From positions 14,297-78,296 of the forward strand of contig DASZHD010000010.1 in the NCBI GenBank assembly GCA_035938175.1: a stretch of 64,000 bases of DNA. Reading direction: 5' to 3'. Below the pieces are notes generated by a model. That model had not been told where the DNA came from. It saw only the letters and a program-made list of their open reading frames with translations, and made no database searches. This document shows, piece by piece, positions 26,257 through 34,644 of this stretch; position 1 is the stretch's first letter, and each line of letters opens with the position of its first letter. The position numbers and the translations under genes are program-made. This DNA comes from DASRDE01 sp035938175. GTDB lineage: Bacteria > Vulcanimicrobiota > Vulcanimicrobiia > Vulcanimicrobiales > Vulcanimicrobiaceae.

Positions 26257-26925
26257 ATGCCCGAATTCGTCCATTTGGTCACCCAGCCGTTCGTCAGCGG
26301 GTTGCTCCTGACGGTCGGCCTCTTGGGGCTTCTCCTCGAAATGCAGACGCTGCACGGCATCGCCGGAGCGATCGCGATCGCCGCGCTTGCAGTGTTTTTC
26401 GGCGCGCACATCGCCGCCGGTGCTACCGTGTTGGTGGTTGCGCTCGCGGTTCTGGGTCTGGTCGGAATTCTGTACGAACTGCACGTCGTTCCCGGACACG
26501 GCGTTCCGGGCGTTTTAGGCGCGATCGCGCTAATGGCATCGGTATTGCTGGCTTTCGGACCGTACGGTGCAACGGCACTGGTCATCGGCTTGCAAACCGT
26601 TGCGACGTCGATCGTCCTGACCGTAATCCTGTTCTACATCGCGACGCGCGTGTTTCCGCAAAATGCGTGGATCGCGAAACTCACGTTTGCCGGAGTGCAA
26701 GGCGCCGATTACGTGACCAGCACGGATCGCACCGCACTTCTGGGACGCGTGGGCACCGCAAGCTCGTACCTGCGGCCCGCCGGCGTGGCGCTGATCGACG
26801 GCAACCGCATCGACGTCTTGACGCAAGGCGAATTCATTCCCGAAGGAACCCCCGTGCGCGTCACGCGCGTCGAAGGCGCGCGCATCTTCGTGGAGCCGTT
26901 AGCGCTCCCGAACTATAAGGAGTAA
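26257..26925 (+). CDS. nfeD: NfeD-family membrane protein (short form)
   Basis: A 222-residue membrane protein with about four hydrophobic segments (LLLTVGLLGLLL, VLVVALAVLGLVGIL, GAIALMASVLLAF, SIVLTVILFYIA) and a C-terminal OB-fold domain (~145-215: GRVGTASSYLRPAGVALIDG). The N-terminal serine-protease domain of long NfeD proteins is absent. NfeD partners with flotillins in membrane microdomains, and floA follows 3 bp later, confirming the assignment. Confidence 0.92.
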   Translation: MPEFVHLVTQPFVSGLLLTVGLLGLLLEMQTLHGIAGAIAIAALAVFFGAHIAAGATVLVVALAVLGLVGILYELHVVPGHGVPGVLGAIALMASVLLAFGPYGATALVIGLQTVATSIVLTVILFYIATRVFPQNAWIAKLTFAGVQGADYVTSTDRTALLGRVGTASSYLRPAGVALIDGNRIDVLTQGEFIPEGTPVRVTRVEGARIFVEPLALPNYKE

Positions 26926-26928
26926 ATC

Positions 26929-27951
26929 TTGGCTGGCAGCGTTGCAGCGTTGGCGATGATCGGTTTCTTCGTCTTCGTTATCCTATTCTTTTTCTTCATG
27001 TACTACATTCCGGTGGGCATGTGGTTCCGCACGATTGCTGCCGGCGTTCCGCTCTCGATCGGCGCGTTGGTGCGCATGCGAATCATCGGCATTCCGCCGA
27101 GCGTCATCGTGACGAACCTCGTGCGCTCGCGCAAGGCCGGCCTTTCGCTGACGGTCGATCAGATGCAGTCGCATTATCTTGCGGGCGGCAACGTCGAAAA
27201 CGTCGTGCTCGCAATGATCGCGGCACAACGCGCGCAGATTCCGCTGGAGTGGCAGCGCGCCGCAGCCATCGATCTCGCGGGCCGCAACGTTCTCGAAGCG
27301 CTGCAAACCTCGGTGAATCCGAAAGTGATCGAAACGCCCGTGTTCCAGGGCGTCGCTCAGAACGGCATTCAGCTCAACGTCAAAGCGCGTATCACCGTGC
27401 GCAGCAATCTCGACCGCTATGTCGGCGGCGCGGGCGAGCCGACGATCATCGCGCGCGTCGGTGAAGGCGTCGTTTCCGCGGTCGGCGCGGCAGTGGATCA
27501 CAAGGAAGTTCTGGAGTATCCCGATCGCATCAGCAAAACGGTTCTTGCGAAAGGTTTGGATGCCGGAACGGCGTTCGAAATCGTATCGATCGATATCGCC
27601 GACGTAGACGTCGGCAAGAACATCGGCGCGGAATTGCAGATGTCGCAAGCCGAAGCCGACCGCCGGATCGCACAAGCCAAAGCTTCGGAACGTCAGTACG
27701 CAGCCATGGCTGCCGAACAAGAGCAAAAAGCCGAGACGCAGGCGATGCGCGCCAAAGTGGTCGAGGCCGAAGCGTCGGTTCCTCAGGCCATTGCCGAAGC
27801 GTTCCGCAGCGGCAACCTCGGCGTGATGGATTACTACAAGATGAAGAACATTCAGGCCGACTCGGACATGCGCGGTTCCATTTCCACCAGCGTTTCCGCG
27901 GCGGCCGACAACGGGTCCGCGCCGCCCGCCTCGCCGCTGCAAAAACCGTAG
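26929..27951 (+). CDS. floA: Flotillin-like protein FloA
   Basis: A membrane microdomain scaffold of 340 residues starting at TTG 26929. One N-terminal transmembrane segment (IGFFVFVILFFFFMYYIPVG) is followed by an SPFH/flotillin core (VFQGVAQNGIQLNVKARITV, GEPTIIARVGEGVVSAVG) and an Ala/Glu/Gln-rich coiled-coil region (~240-300). The last 40 residues are Ala/Ser/Pro-rich. It is coupled to nfeD as in Firmicutes. The two proteins organise fluid membrane domains and signalling complexes. Confidence 0.95.
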   Translation: MAGSVAALAMIGFFVFVILFFFFMYYIPVGMWFRTIAAGVPLSIGALVRMRIIGIPPSVIVTNLVRSRKAGLSLTVDQMQSHYLAGGNVENVVLAMIAAQRAQIPLEWQRAAAIDLAGRNVLEALQTSVNPKVIETPVFQGVAQNGIQLNVKARITVRSNLDRYVGGAGEPTIIARVGEGVVSAVGAAVDHKEVLEYPDRISKTVLAKGLDAGTAFEIVSIDIADVDVGKNIGAELQMSQAEADRRIAQAKASERQYAAMAAEQEQKAETQAMRAKVVEAEASVPQAIAEAFRSGNLGVMDYYKMKNIQADSDMRGSISTSVSAAADNGSAPPASPLQKP

Positions 27952-27954
27952 CGC

Positions 27955-28329
27955 ATGGAAGGAATGGAGGGCGTCATAACCGCGATGGAGCTGGCGCGCC
28001 GCAAAGCCGCCGCCGCGCAGAGTGCGCGTGCCGCCGCCACAGCGAGCTCGCCCACCGCACCCGTGACGGCACAAACGCCCCCAGCGCCGCAGGCTGCCGC
28101 GCCGGTCGCTTCACCGCAGGCCGCTGCAGCCCAGCCCTCCTCTCCGCAGCCGCCCGCGTCGCCGCCTCACCATGCGGCGCAAGCCGGGCCTTTGCAGACG
28201 ATGTTCGAAGATGGGAACAGTCTTCTCAAGGCCATCGTGGCTTCCGAGATTCTCGGGCCGCCGGCCGCCCTGCGGGAGCGTCATCTCTGGAATCAACCGC
28301 CGAACGAACCGTCGATCTCAGCGCACTAG
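27955..28329 (+). CDS. Ala/Pro-rich small protein, unknown
   Basis: A 124-residue product not assignable to a family. An N-terminal helix (MELARRKAAAAQSARAAA) leads into ~50 residues dominated by Ala, Pro, Ser and Gln, then a short helical patch (LQTMFEDGNSLLKAIVASEIL). It has no signal peptide or membrane span. It occupies the slot held by yqfB-yqfC-yqfD between floA and phoH in Bacillus and overlaps the phoH 5' end. It could tether to FloA, but nothing in the sequence proves it. Confidence 0.65.
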   Translation: MEGMEGVITAMELARRKAAAAQSARAAATASSPTAPVTAQTPPAPQAAAPVASPQAAAAQPSSPQPPASPPHHAAQAGPLQTMFEDGNSLLKAIVASEILGPPAALRERHLWNQPPNEPSISAH

Positions 28330-29240
28330 ACGATCATTTCCGCCTGTTCGGAAAGTTCGATCAAAATCTCTCGGCACTTGAAGACGCACTCGCCGTTTCG
28401 TTGCGCGTCGACGGCAACCGGCTGGTGGTACACGGCGAAGGCGCGGCGGTCGATCGCGCCCTCGCGGTCGTGCAGCGCATGCTCGACGCTGCAGTAAACG
28501 GCGCACAGGTGACGCCGGACGACGTCGCACTTGCCTCCTCCGATGTGATCCGCGGCCGCAATCACACGACGTTACCGGAAACGCTATACCGCTCGCAGCG
28601 CGGGCGGGAAATCCGTCCGAAAACGGCGGGACAGCGCAGCTTCGTCGATTCAATCGACAAACACACGCTTACGTTCGGTATCGGTCCGGCCGGCACGGGC
28701 AAAACGTTCCTCGCCGTCGTGATGGCGGTACGAGCGCTTCGCGCGCGCACGGTTTCACGCATCATTCTCTCGCGCCCCGCAGTGGAAGCCGGCGAGAAAC
28801 TCGGATTTCTTCCGGGCGATCTGCGCGAGAAAGTGGATCCGTACTTGCGCCCGCTGTACGATTCGCTCGGGGAATTGCTGGAAGACAGCGTCGTCGAACG
28901 ATATCTGGAACGCGGCGTAATCGAGGTGGCTCCGCTCGCGTACATGCGTGGGCGAACGCTTTCGGAAGCCTTCGTGATATTAGACGAAGCGCAAAACGCG
29001 ACGCGCGATCAGCTGAAAATGTTCTTGACGCGGCTGGGCGCCGGATCGAAAATGATCGTCAACGGCGACATCACGCAAATCGATCTCCTCGGCGGCGCCA
29101 CGAGCGGACTACTGGAAGTGCCGCGCCGTTTCGGCGGTGTTGCGGATATCGGCATCGTCGAGTTGAACGAAACCGACGTGGTGCGGCATCCGCTCGTCGC
29201 GCGGATCATCCGCGCGTACGCCGCCGATCCGCAGCCGTGA
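28287..29240 (+). CDS. phoH: PhoH-like ATPase, probable CUG start
   Basis: A P-loop ATPase related to superfamily I helicases. Walker A GPAGTGKTFLAVV, the conserved RPAVEAGEKLGFLPGDL block, DPYLRPLYDSL, and Walker B FVILDEAQNAT are all present. Conservation extends upstream of the first ordinary start (TTG 28401): LFGKFDQNLSALEDAL aligns with the PhoH N-domain. No ATG, GTG or TTG precedes it in frame nearby. CTG 28287 follows GGGAG at 8 nt and gives 317 residues, a normal length; starting at 28401 removes 38 family residues. It is followed by ybeY with a 4-bp overlap, as in most bacteria. Confidence 0.92.
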   Translation: MESTAERTVDLSALDDHFRLFGKFDQNLSALEDALAVSLRVDGNRLVVHGEGAAVDRALAVVQRMLDAAVNGAQVTPDDVALASSDVIRGRNHTTLPETLYRSQRGREIRPKTAGQRSFVDSIDKHTLTFGIGPAGTGKTFLAVVMAVRALRARTVSRIILSRPAVEAGEKLGFLPGDLREKVDPYLRPLYDSLGELLEDSVVERYLERGVIEVAPLAYMRGRTLSEAFVILDEAQNATRDQLKMFLTRLGAGSKMIVNGDITQIDLLGGATSGLLEVPRRFGGVADIGIVELNETDVVRHPLVARIIRAYAADPQP

Positions 29241-29710
29241 TTCACTTTCGAAACCAGACGCGGGGAAGCGGGTTGAATGCGCGGCGCCTAAAAGAGGTCG
29301 CGCGCGCATTGCTGCACGCGGCAGGTGAAGGCGAGTCGGCCCTCTCGCTGACGCTCGTCGGCGACAATGAAATCCAGCGGCTGAACTGCCTGCACCGCGG
29401 AAAGGACAAGGCGACGGACGTGTTGTCGTTTCCGCTGTACGCTCCGGGCGGCCCGGGCACTCTTCAACCGGCTGCGGACGACATGCCGGAGCGCTTGCTT
29501 GGCGATGTCGTGATCAGCGTCGATACGGCCCGCCGCCAAGCCGCGGAATACGACGCGCCGCTGGAGAATGAAGTTCACCGCTTGCTCATTCACGGCATAC
29601 TGCACGTGCTCGGTCACGACCACGAAGAACCGCGCGAACGCGCCGCAATGGAGGCGGAAGAACGGCGGCTCGCCGCCGCCATCGGCATGCCCTGGCCGTA
29701 CGACGAGTAA
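29237..29710 (+). CDS. ybeY: Endoribonuclease YbeY
   Basis: A single-strand-specific metal endoribonuclease used in 16S rRNA 3'-end processing and ribosome quality control. 157 residues from GTG 29237. The metal motif H-x3-H-x5-H reads HGILHVLGHDHEEP near the C-terminus, and the upstream substrate groove has LNCLHRGKDKATDVLSFP. It overlaps the phoH stop codon by 4 bp. Confidence 0.97.
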   Translation: MIHFRNQTRGSGLNARRLKEVARALLHAAGEGESALSLTLVGDNEIQRLNCLHRGKDKATDVLSFPLYAPGGPGTLQPAADDMPERLLGDVVISVDTARRQAAEYDAPLENEVHRLLIHGILHVLGHDHEEPRERAAMEAEERRLAAAIGMPWPYDE

Positions 29711-29715
29711 CGTTC

Positions 29716-30468
29716 GTGCATCAACCTCGTCCCGAACCGCCGCCGTACGCGCGAATCACCGAAACGAAATTCTGGAGCTCGTTTCATTACGCGTTTCAGG
29801 GCGTTATGTACGCGGTGCGCACGCAGCCGAACATGCGCGTGCACCTGGTCGTCGCGCTCGCCGTGCTGCTCGCGACGCTGCTGCTGCGGCTCGACCGCAT
29901 TTATCTGATCGCCGTCGTCATCACGATCGTGATCGTTCTTTCGCTGGAACTGGTGAATACGGCAATTGAAGCGGTCGTCGATCTTTTGACCGTCGCGCAC
30001 CATCCGCTGGCAAAAACGGCAAAGGACGCCGCCGCCGGGGCGGTGCTGATATCCACGGTGGGTGCCGTGGTCGTCGGCTACCTGGTGTTCTACCAGGGCA
30101 TTCAACAAGGTGGAACCCGCGTGTACGAAGCGGTCGCGCAGGTGCCGGCCAACGTCATTCTCGTGGTGCTTGCCGCGACGGCCATCCTGACGCTCTTCGC
30201 CAAGGCGTGGGCCGGACGCGGCTCGCCGCTTCAGGGCGGCGCCGTCTCCGGGCACACAGCCCTGGCCTTTGCCGCCTCGACCGGCCTTGCGCTGTTCTTC
30301 CAGCGGCCCCTGGTCGCCGTTCTGGCCTATTTCGTGGCGTTTTTGGTCGGCCAGAGCCGGGTGGAGGCCCGGATACACAACGTTTTCGAGGTTACCTGGG
30401 GCGCCGTGCTGGGAACGCTGGTAGCCCTCGCCGTGTATGTGCTGGTCCGTCCGCACCTTGTGCTATAA
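29716..30468 (+). CDS. dgkA: Fusion: DgkA-type undecaprenol/diacylglycerol kinase + PAP2 phosphatase
   Basis: A 250-residue membrane protein from GTG 29716. Residues ~15-125 are a DgkA-type lipid kinase (SFHYAFQGVMYAVRTQPNMRVH; ELVNTAIEAVVDLL; HHPLAKTAKDAAAGAV), which phosphorylates undecaprenol or diacylglycerol. Residues ~140-250 carry PAP2 signatures: SGHTALAFA and SRVEARIHNVFE (SR-x5-H-x3-E, where Asp is usual); the KX6RP part is poorly conserved. One chain thus joins a lipid kinase and a lipid phosphate phosphatase-like domain. Single-domain dgkA holds this position in Bacillus. The phosphatase part may be catalytic or regulatory. Confidence 0.9.
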   Translation: MHQPRPEPPPYARITETKFWSSFHYAFQGVMYAVRTQPNMRVHLVVALAVLLATLLLRLDRIYLIAVVITIVIVLSLELVNTAIEAVVDLLTVAHHPLAKTAKDAAAGAVLISTVGAVVVGYLVFYQGIQQGGTRVYEAVAQVPANVILVVLAATAILTLFAKAWAGRGSPLQGGAVSGHTALAFAASTGLALFFQRPLVAVLAYFVAFLVGQSRVEARIHNVFEVTWGAVLGTLVALAVYVLVRPHLVL

Positions 30469-30479
30469 TCGCGCTGCAA

Positions 30480-31817
30480 TTGGAACCTCTAAGTAGCCAG
30501 CCGGCCGCCGTCCATACCATCCCTCCCTACGAGATAGCCGCCCTGGTGCTGCTCGTGCTGCTGGCGGCCTTTTTCGCCGCGTCCGAAGCGGCACTCGTGG
30601 GCGTCTCGCGCCTTCGCGCGCGCTCGATGGTCGAGAAGGGCATGAAGCGCGCCCGCGCGGTGCTGAAGCTTACCGAAGACCGCAACCGCTTCCTGACCTC
30701 GATTCTGATCGGCAACACGATCGTGCTGTTGATCGCAGACTCGCTGGCCACGTACATCTTCATCCGGGCCGGCATTCCGCGCGCAGCCGTCATCTCCACG
30801 GTCGTCATGACGTTCTTACTGCTGCTCTTCGGCGAGATCGTCCCGAAGACGATTGCGGTCTCGGACAACGAACGCTGGGCGCTGCGCTTGGCGCCGGCGA
30901 TGCAGCGCGTGGCGTGGCTGCTGACGCCGCTCGTGCGGTTTTTCCAGTTTTTGACGAACCTGCTGCTGCGCCCGTTCGGAATAAAGCACGCGCACAACAT
31001 CTTCATTACCGAAGAAGATATCCGCACGATCGTCAACGTCGGCGCCGAACAGAAGGTCCTGGAAGAACAAGAGCGCGAGATGATCCATTCGATCATCGAA
31101 TTCGGCGACACGATCGTGCGCGAAGTCATGACGCCGCGGCCGAACATCGTTGCAGTATCGATCAACGATTCTCCGCGCCGCGCGCTGGACATGGTGATCG
31201 CCGAAGGCTACTCCAAACTTCCCGTTTACGAAGAATCGAAAGACGACATCGCCGGCGTCGTGCACGATCGCGAGCTCTTGATTGCGTTGGCGAACGGGAC
31301 GATTAGTTCTACGCCGCTTCGGGCGCTGATGCGGCCCATTTCGCACGTTCCAGAGAACAAGAAGATCGCCGAATTGCTTCGCGAGATGCAGCGCGACAAG
31401 TTCTCGATGTCGATCGTGGTCGACGAATACGGCGGCACCGCCGGTCTGGTCACGATGGAAGATCTGCTCGAAGAGATCGTCGGCGAGATCCGCGACGAGC
31501 ACGACGAAGGCGAAGAAGAGCCCCTGCGGATTCTGAACGATTACGAAGCGGTCGTGGACTCCGGTGTGAACATCGAAGACGTCAACGCAAAACTCGGCAC
31601 CGAACTGCCGCACGAAGAATTCGAAACCATCGGCGGATTCACCGTCGGATTGTTCGGGCGGCTGCCGAAAGAAGGCGAGGAGATCGCGGCCGACGATCAC
31701 ACGCGGCTGCGCGTCGAGCGCATGCGCGGGCGCCGGATTCTTGCCGTGCGAATCTTCAGCACGAACGGAAAGCTGGCACGCGAAGAGGCCGAAGCCGTAG
31801 AAGAAGATGCATTCTGA
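30480..31817 (+). CDS. CNNM / CorC-HlyC family transporter with CBS pair
   Basis: A 445-residue membrane protein of the CNNM/CorB family, probably a Mg2+/divalent cation transporter. The start is TTG 30480. Order: DUF21 membrane domain (ALVLLVLLAAFFAASEAALVG; LIADSLATYIFIRAG), a CBS pair (VMTPRPNIVAVSIND; MSIVVDEYGGTAGLVTMEDLLEE) and a C-terminal CorC_HlyC domain (ETIGGFTVGLFGRLP). A TATAAT at 30464-30469 lies 10 nt upstream without a convincing -35. It replaces era in the dgkA-cdd-recO order of Bacillus. It overlaps cdd by 11 bp. Confidence 0.93.
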   Translation: MEPLSSQPAAVHTIPPYEIAALVLLVLLAAFFAASEAALVGVSRLRARSMVEKGMKRARAVLKLTEDRNRFLTSILIGNTIVLLIADSLATYIFIRAGIPRAAVISTVVMTFLLLLFGEIVPKTIAVSDNERWALRLAPAMQRVAWLLTPLVRFFQFLTNLLLRPFGIKHAHNIFITEEDIRTIVNVGAEQKVLEEQEREMIHSIIEFGDTIVREVMTPRPNIVAVSINDSPRRALDMVIAEGYSKLPVYEESKDDIAGVVHDRELLIALANGTISSTPLRALMRPISHVPENKKIAELLREMQRDKFSMSIVVDEYGGTAGLVTMEDLLEEIVGEIRDEHDEGEEEPLRILNDYEAVVDSGVNIEDVNAKLGTELPHEEFETIGGFTVGLFGRLPKEGEEIAADDHTRLRVERMRGRRILAVRIFSTNGKLAREEAEAVEEDAF

Positions 31818-32214
31818 CGAGCTCGACGCGCTCGTCGAACGGGCGCGTGCGGCTCGCGAACGCGCGTATGCGCCGTATTCGAAATTCGCGGTCGGCGCGG
31901 CGCTGTTGTGCGACGACGGCGCGATCGTCGAAGGCGTGAACGTCGAGAACGCCAGTTACGGCTTGTCGATGTGCGCGGAACGATCGGCGGTGTTCGCGGC
32001 CGTTGCAGGCGGCCGGCGAGCGTTCCAAGCCATCGCTATCGCGGGACCGGGCTCAACCGCGACGGCGCCTTGCGGAGCCTGCCGTCAGGTATTGAACGAG
32101 TTCAATCCGTCGCTGGCCGTCGCGTACGCCGGCCCGGACGGCGTCGTGCGTACCACGCTCGACCGGTTGTTGCCGGCGGCATTCGGTCCCCAGTCCCTTG
32201 AACCGCACGTATAA
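31807..32214 (+). CDS. cdd: Cytidine deaminase
   Basis: Deaminates cytidine and deoxycytidine for pyrimidine salvage. 135 residues, the tetrameric type. Zinc motif: CAERSAVF (catalytic Glu) and PCGACRQVLNEF; the N-terminal AYAPYSKFAVGAALL is the substrate loop. It overlaps the CNNM gene before it and recO after it (17 bp), so the three are coupled. Confidence 0.97.
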   Translation: MHSDELDALVERARAARERAYAPYSKFAVGAALLCDDGAIVEGVNVENASYGLSMCAERSAVFAAVAGGRRAFQAIAIAGPGSTATAPCGACRQVLNEFNPSLAVAYAGPDGVVRTTLDRLLPAAFGPQSLEPHV

Positions 32215-32950
32215 GACCTCGGCTGTCGTTCTCCGCGGGCGAAATTACAGCGAAGCCGATCGCATCCTGACGTTGTTCAGCACCGAGCGCGGGAAAATGG
32301 ACGCGATCGCGAAAGGCGTGCGGCGCACCAAGAGTCATTTGGCCGGACGGTTGGAATTCGCAAATGAAGTTGCGCTCGGCATGCATCGCGGGCGTAATCT
32401 GGACGTGATCGTAACGGCAGATCTCGAGGTTGCGCATTGGCAGCATCTCGTACGTCCGGATCGTTTTGCGGCAGCGAGCATCGTGCTCGAACTGATCGAT
32501 GGCTTTTGCGAACCGGATCTGCCGCTTCCCGACGTCTATCGATTGTTGACGGGCGTGCTTTCGGCAATCGGACGCAGCGAATCACCGCTTTCGCTGCTGC
32601 CGCGTTTTTCATTGCGGTTGCTCGACCTGCTGGGACTTGCTCCGCCGCTGGAAACGTGCATTCGCTGCGGCGCGTCGATCGCGGGCAAAACCGTATGGCT
32701 CGATCCGGAGCAAGGCGGGTTCGCAGGCGAAGAATGCCGCGTTTCGTGGCGGGAAGTATTGACGCTGGATCCGCGCGCAATGGACAACGTACGCGCATTG
32801 GCCGCTACCGTCGGCGGCGCGACGAAACCGTCGGTCGTCGCGAGCCGTACGGTTGCTCAAGCGATCGAGTCCCTGGTAAATCACCATTTGGGGCGCCGGC
32901 CCAAGGCGGGACTCCATGCGCTGGAATTCGTAATCGACGCAGCGTGGTAA
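32198..32950 (+). CDS. recO: DNA repair protein RecO
   Basis: A RecFOR-pathway mediator that loads RecA on SSB-coated DNA. 250 residues from TTG 32198. OB-fold N-terminus (KTSAVVLRGRNYSEADRILTLFS; GRLEFANEVALGMHRGRNLDVI) and a C-terminal region with a partial zinc site (CIRCGASIAG; the second pair is reduced to one Cys in GEECRVSW), so the full four-Cys finger is incomplete. The TAA stop overlaps the ruvX ATG by one base. Confidence 0.94.
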   Translation: MNRTYKTSAVVLRGRNYSEADRILTLFSTERGKMDAIAKGVRRTKSHLAGRLEFANEVALGMHRGRNLDVIVTADLEVAHWQHLVRPDRFAAASIVLELIDGFCEPDLPLPDVYRLLTGVLSAIGRSESPLSLLPRFSLRLLDLLGLAPPLETCIRCGASIAGKTVWLDPEQGGFAGEECRVSWREVLTLDPRAMDNVRALAATVGGATKPSVVASRTVAQAIESLVNHHLGRRPKAGLHALEFVIDAAW

Positions 32951-33366
32951 TGGCTTTGGACGTCGGAAGCAAGCGGATCGGCGTTGCCGTCGCGGATCCC
33001 ACCGGCACGTTCGCCTTGCCCGTTACGGTTCTGGAACGCACGAATCTGAAAGCCGATCTCGACCGGGTCTTGGAACTGACGCAGGAGTACGGCGCGAGCG
33101 AACTCGTGATCGGCGACCCGGTCACGATGAGCGGCGAGCGCGGCATTGCCGCGGAGAAGATCGACCGGTTCGTCGAGCACATCGCGCGTGTATTTTCCGG
33201 GCGCATCGTGCGCGTGGACGAACGCCTCACCACGGCGCAAGCGACCAAATCGCTGATCGCCGCCGACGTGAGCCGCTCCAAGCGAAAAGCGGTGGTCGAT
33301 AAGATGGCGGCGGCGCTGATTTTGGAGACGTACCTGGCGCGCCGGCGCAACGGCGGCACGCCATGA
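32950..33366 (+). CDS. ruvX: Holliday-junction resolvase-like / 16S rRNA processing nuclease YqgF
   Basis: An RNase H-fold protein of 138 residues that takes part in pre-16S rRNA 5'-end processing; the resolvase role is less certain. Catalytic acids: Asp in ALDVGSKRIGVAVAD, Glu/Asp in VDERLTTAQA, and the C-terminal KMAAALILETYL with its family Asp replaced by Met-Ala sequence context (DKMAAALIL contains the Asp). Start ATG 32950; a GTG at 32944 would add two residues. It overlaps mltG by 4 bp. Confidence 0.94.
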   Translation: MALDVGSKRIGVAVADPTGTFALPVTVLERTNLKADLDRVLELTQEYGASELVIGDPVTMSGERGIAAEKIDRFVEHIARVFSGRIVRVDERLTTAQATKSLIAADVSRSKRKAVVDKMAAALILETYLARRRNGGTP

Positions 33367-34352
33367 AACGGTTTATCGCCGGTGTCATCGCGATACTCGC
33401 GATCGCGGTCGTCGCGGCGGCGGGATGGCTTGCTTATGCGGTCTTCGGCGATCGCTCCCATCCGTCTCGTACGGCGCAGGTGATCGTTCCGCGCGGATCG
33501 ACCTTTCACGATATTGCCGATCAGCTGGCGTCGGCCGGAATCATCGGAAATGCTGCGGCGTTTCGTTTGTACGCGAAAGTTCGCCACGCGGATACTGACG
33601 TCCACGCCGGCGCGTTCGCGTTCGCTCCGCATCAAACCGCCGCGCAGGTATTGCAGCAATTGCAAAGCGGCGGCGCGCAGATTGCGAAATGGGTTTCGAT
33701 TCCCGAAGGTTTTACCGCTAAACAGATCGCGCAGCGTCTGCAGGACGCGGGCCTGGGCAGCGCTCAGGCGTACTACGACGCGTTCATGCACGATTCGATC
33801 GCGATCGGCGGCACTCGGACCGCGAACTTGGAAGGCTATCTGTTTCCGAGTACGTATCTCGTGCCGGTCGACGCCACCCCCAAAGTCGTCGAGGACATCA
33901 TGACGGCGCAGTTTCGCAAAGAACTTCCGCGCGATGCGGCGGCGAAGGCCAAAGCGCACGGCCTGACCGTCCCGCAAGTGGTTACGATCGCGTCATTGAT
34001 CGAACGCGAGGCGAAGGCCGACGACGAGCGAGCGCTCATGGCCGGCGTCTACTACAACCGGCTGCGCATCGGTATGCCGCTGGAGGTCGACGCGTCAATC
34101 GAATACGCCCTTCCCGAGCACCACGACGTCATCACCTACGGCGACCTGCGCACCGATTCGCCCTACAACACGTACCGTCACCAAGGGCTTCCGCCCACGC
34201 CCATTGCCAATCCAGGCGCGCCCTCGCTGGCCGCCGCGTTCACTCCCCGCCCCAGCGCATATTTGTACTACGTGTACAAAGGGAACGGGCATCATGCGTT
34301 CGCAACAACGCTAGCACAGCAGAACGCAAACATCGCGAAATACCTCAAATAG
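33363..34352 (+). CDS. mltG: Endolytic murein transglycosylase MltG
   Basis: An inner-membrane lytic transglycosylase that cuts nascent glycan strands and sets their length. 329 residues. One N-terminal transmembrane helix (IAGVIAILAIAVVAAAGWLAY), then a LysM-like domain (VIVPRGSTFHDIADQLASAG) and the catalytic YceG domain with IASLIEREAK (catalytic Glu), YYNRLRIGMPLEVDAS, and SPYNTYRHQGLPPTPIANPG. It is coupled to ruvX by a 4-bp overlap and followed by a DUF1292 gene, like yrrK-yrzB-yrrL in Bacillus. Confidence 0.96.
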   Translation: MKRFIAGVIAILAIAVVAAAGWLAYAVFGDRSHPSRTAQVIVPRGSTFHDIADQLASAGIIGNAAAFRLYAKVRHADTDVHAGAFAFAPHQTAAQVLQQLQSGGAQIAKWVSIPEGFTAKQIAQRLQDAGLGSAQAYYDAFMHDSIAIGGTRTANLEGYLFPSTYLVPVDATPKVVEDIMTAQFRKELPRDAAAKAKAHGLTVPQVVTIASLIEREAKADDERALMAGVYYNRLRIGMPLEVDASIEYALPEHHDVITYGDLRTDSPYNTYRHQGLPPTPIANPGAPSLAAAFTPRPSAYLYYVYKGNGHHAFATTLAQQNANIAKYLK

Positions 34353-34362
34353 GGGGCTCCCC

Positions 34363-34644
34363 ATGTCGACGAACGGCGGCACCGGAAAATCGCAAACGCT
34401 TGAATTGCGGGACGTTCTCGTCATCCAAACCACCGACCAAAAGGAGCTGGAGTTCGAAGTCGTCGGTCTTGTCGAAGACGAAGAGAATAACGCGTACGCG
34501 GTTCTCTACTGCGAGAAGGAAGATGAATTCGTCGTCACCGACGCTCAAGGGAATCTCCTCGAGGACGATCAGCTCGCGCAAGAGATCTTGGACGACTTTT
34601 TCGTGCTGGCAGAGGAATCGGGCGGCGGCGGGAGCGCCGAATAG
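34363..34644 (+). CDS. DUF1292 acidic protein (YrzB-like)
   Basis: A 93-residue acidic cytoplasmic protein of the DUF1292 family, function unknown. The pattern EFEVVGLVEDEENNAYAVLYC is its signature. In Firmicutes the gene is next to ruvX and mltG, as here. The Gly-rich end (ESGGGGSAE) also provides the GGGAG ribosome-binding site for the next gene, whose first codon directly abuts the TAG stop. Confidence 0.92.
   Translation: MSTNGGTGKSQTLELRDVLVIQTTDQKELEFEVVGLVEDEENNAYAVLYCEKEDEFVVTDAQGNLLEDDQLAQEILDDFFVLAEESGGGGSAE

Noticed and set aside
30464..30480. Promoter with TATAAT before the CNNM gene
   Set aside because: There is no recognisable -35 box at the right distance, and the gene is only 11 bp after dgkA in the same operon. 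It is mentioned only in the leaderless observation.
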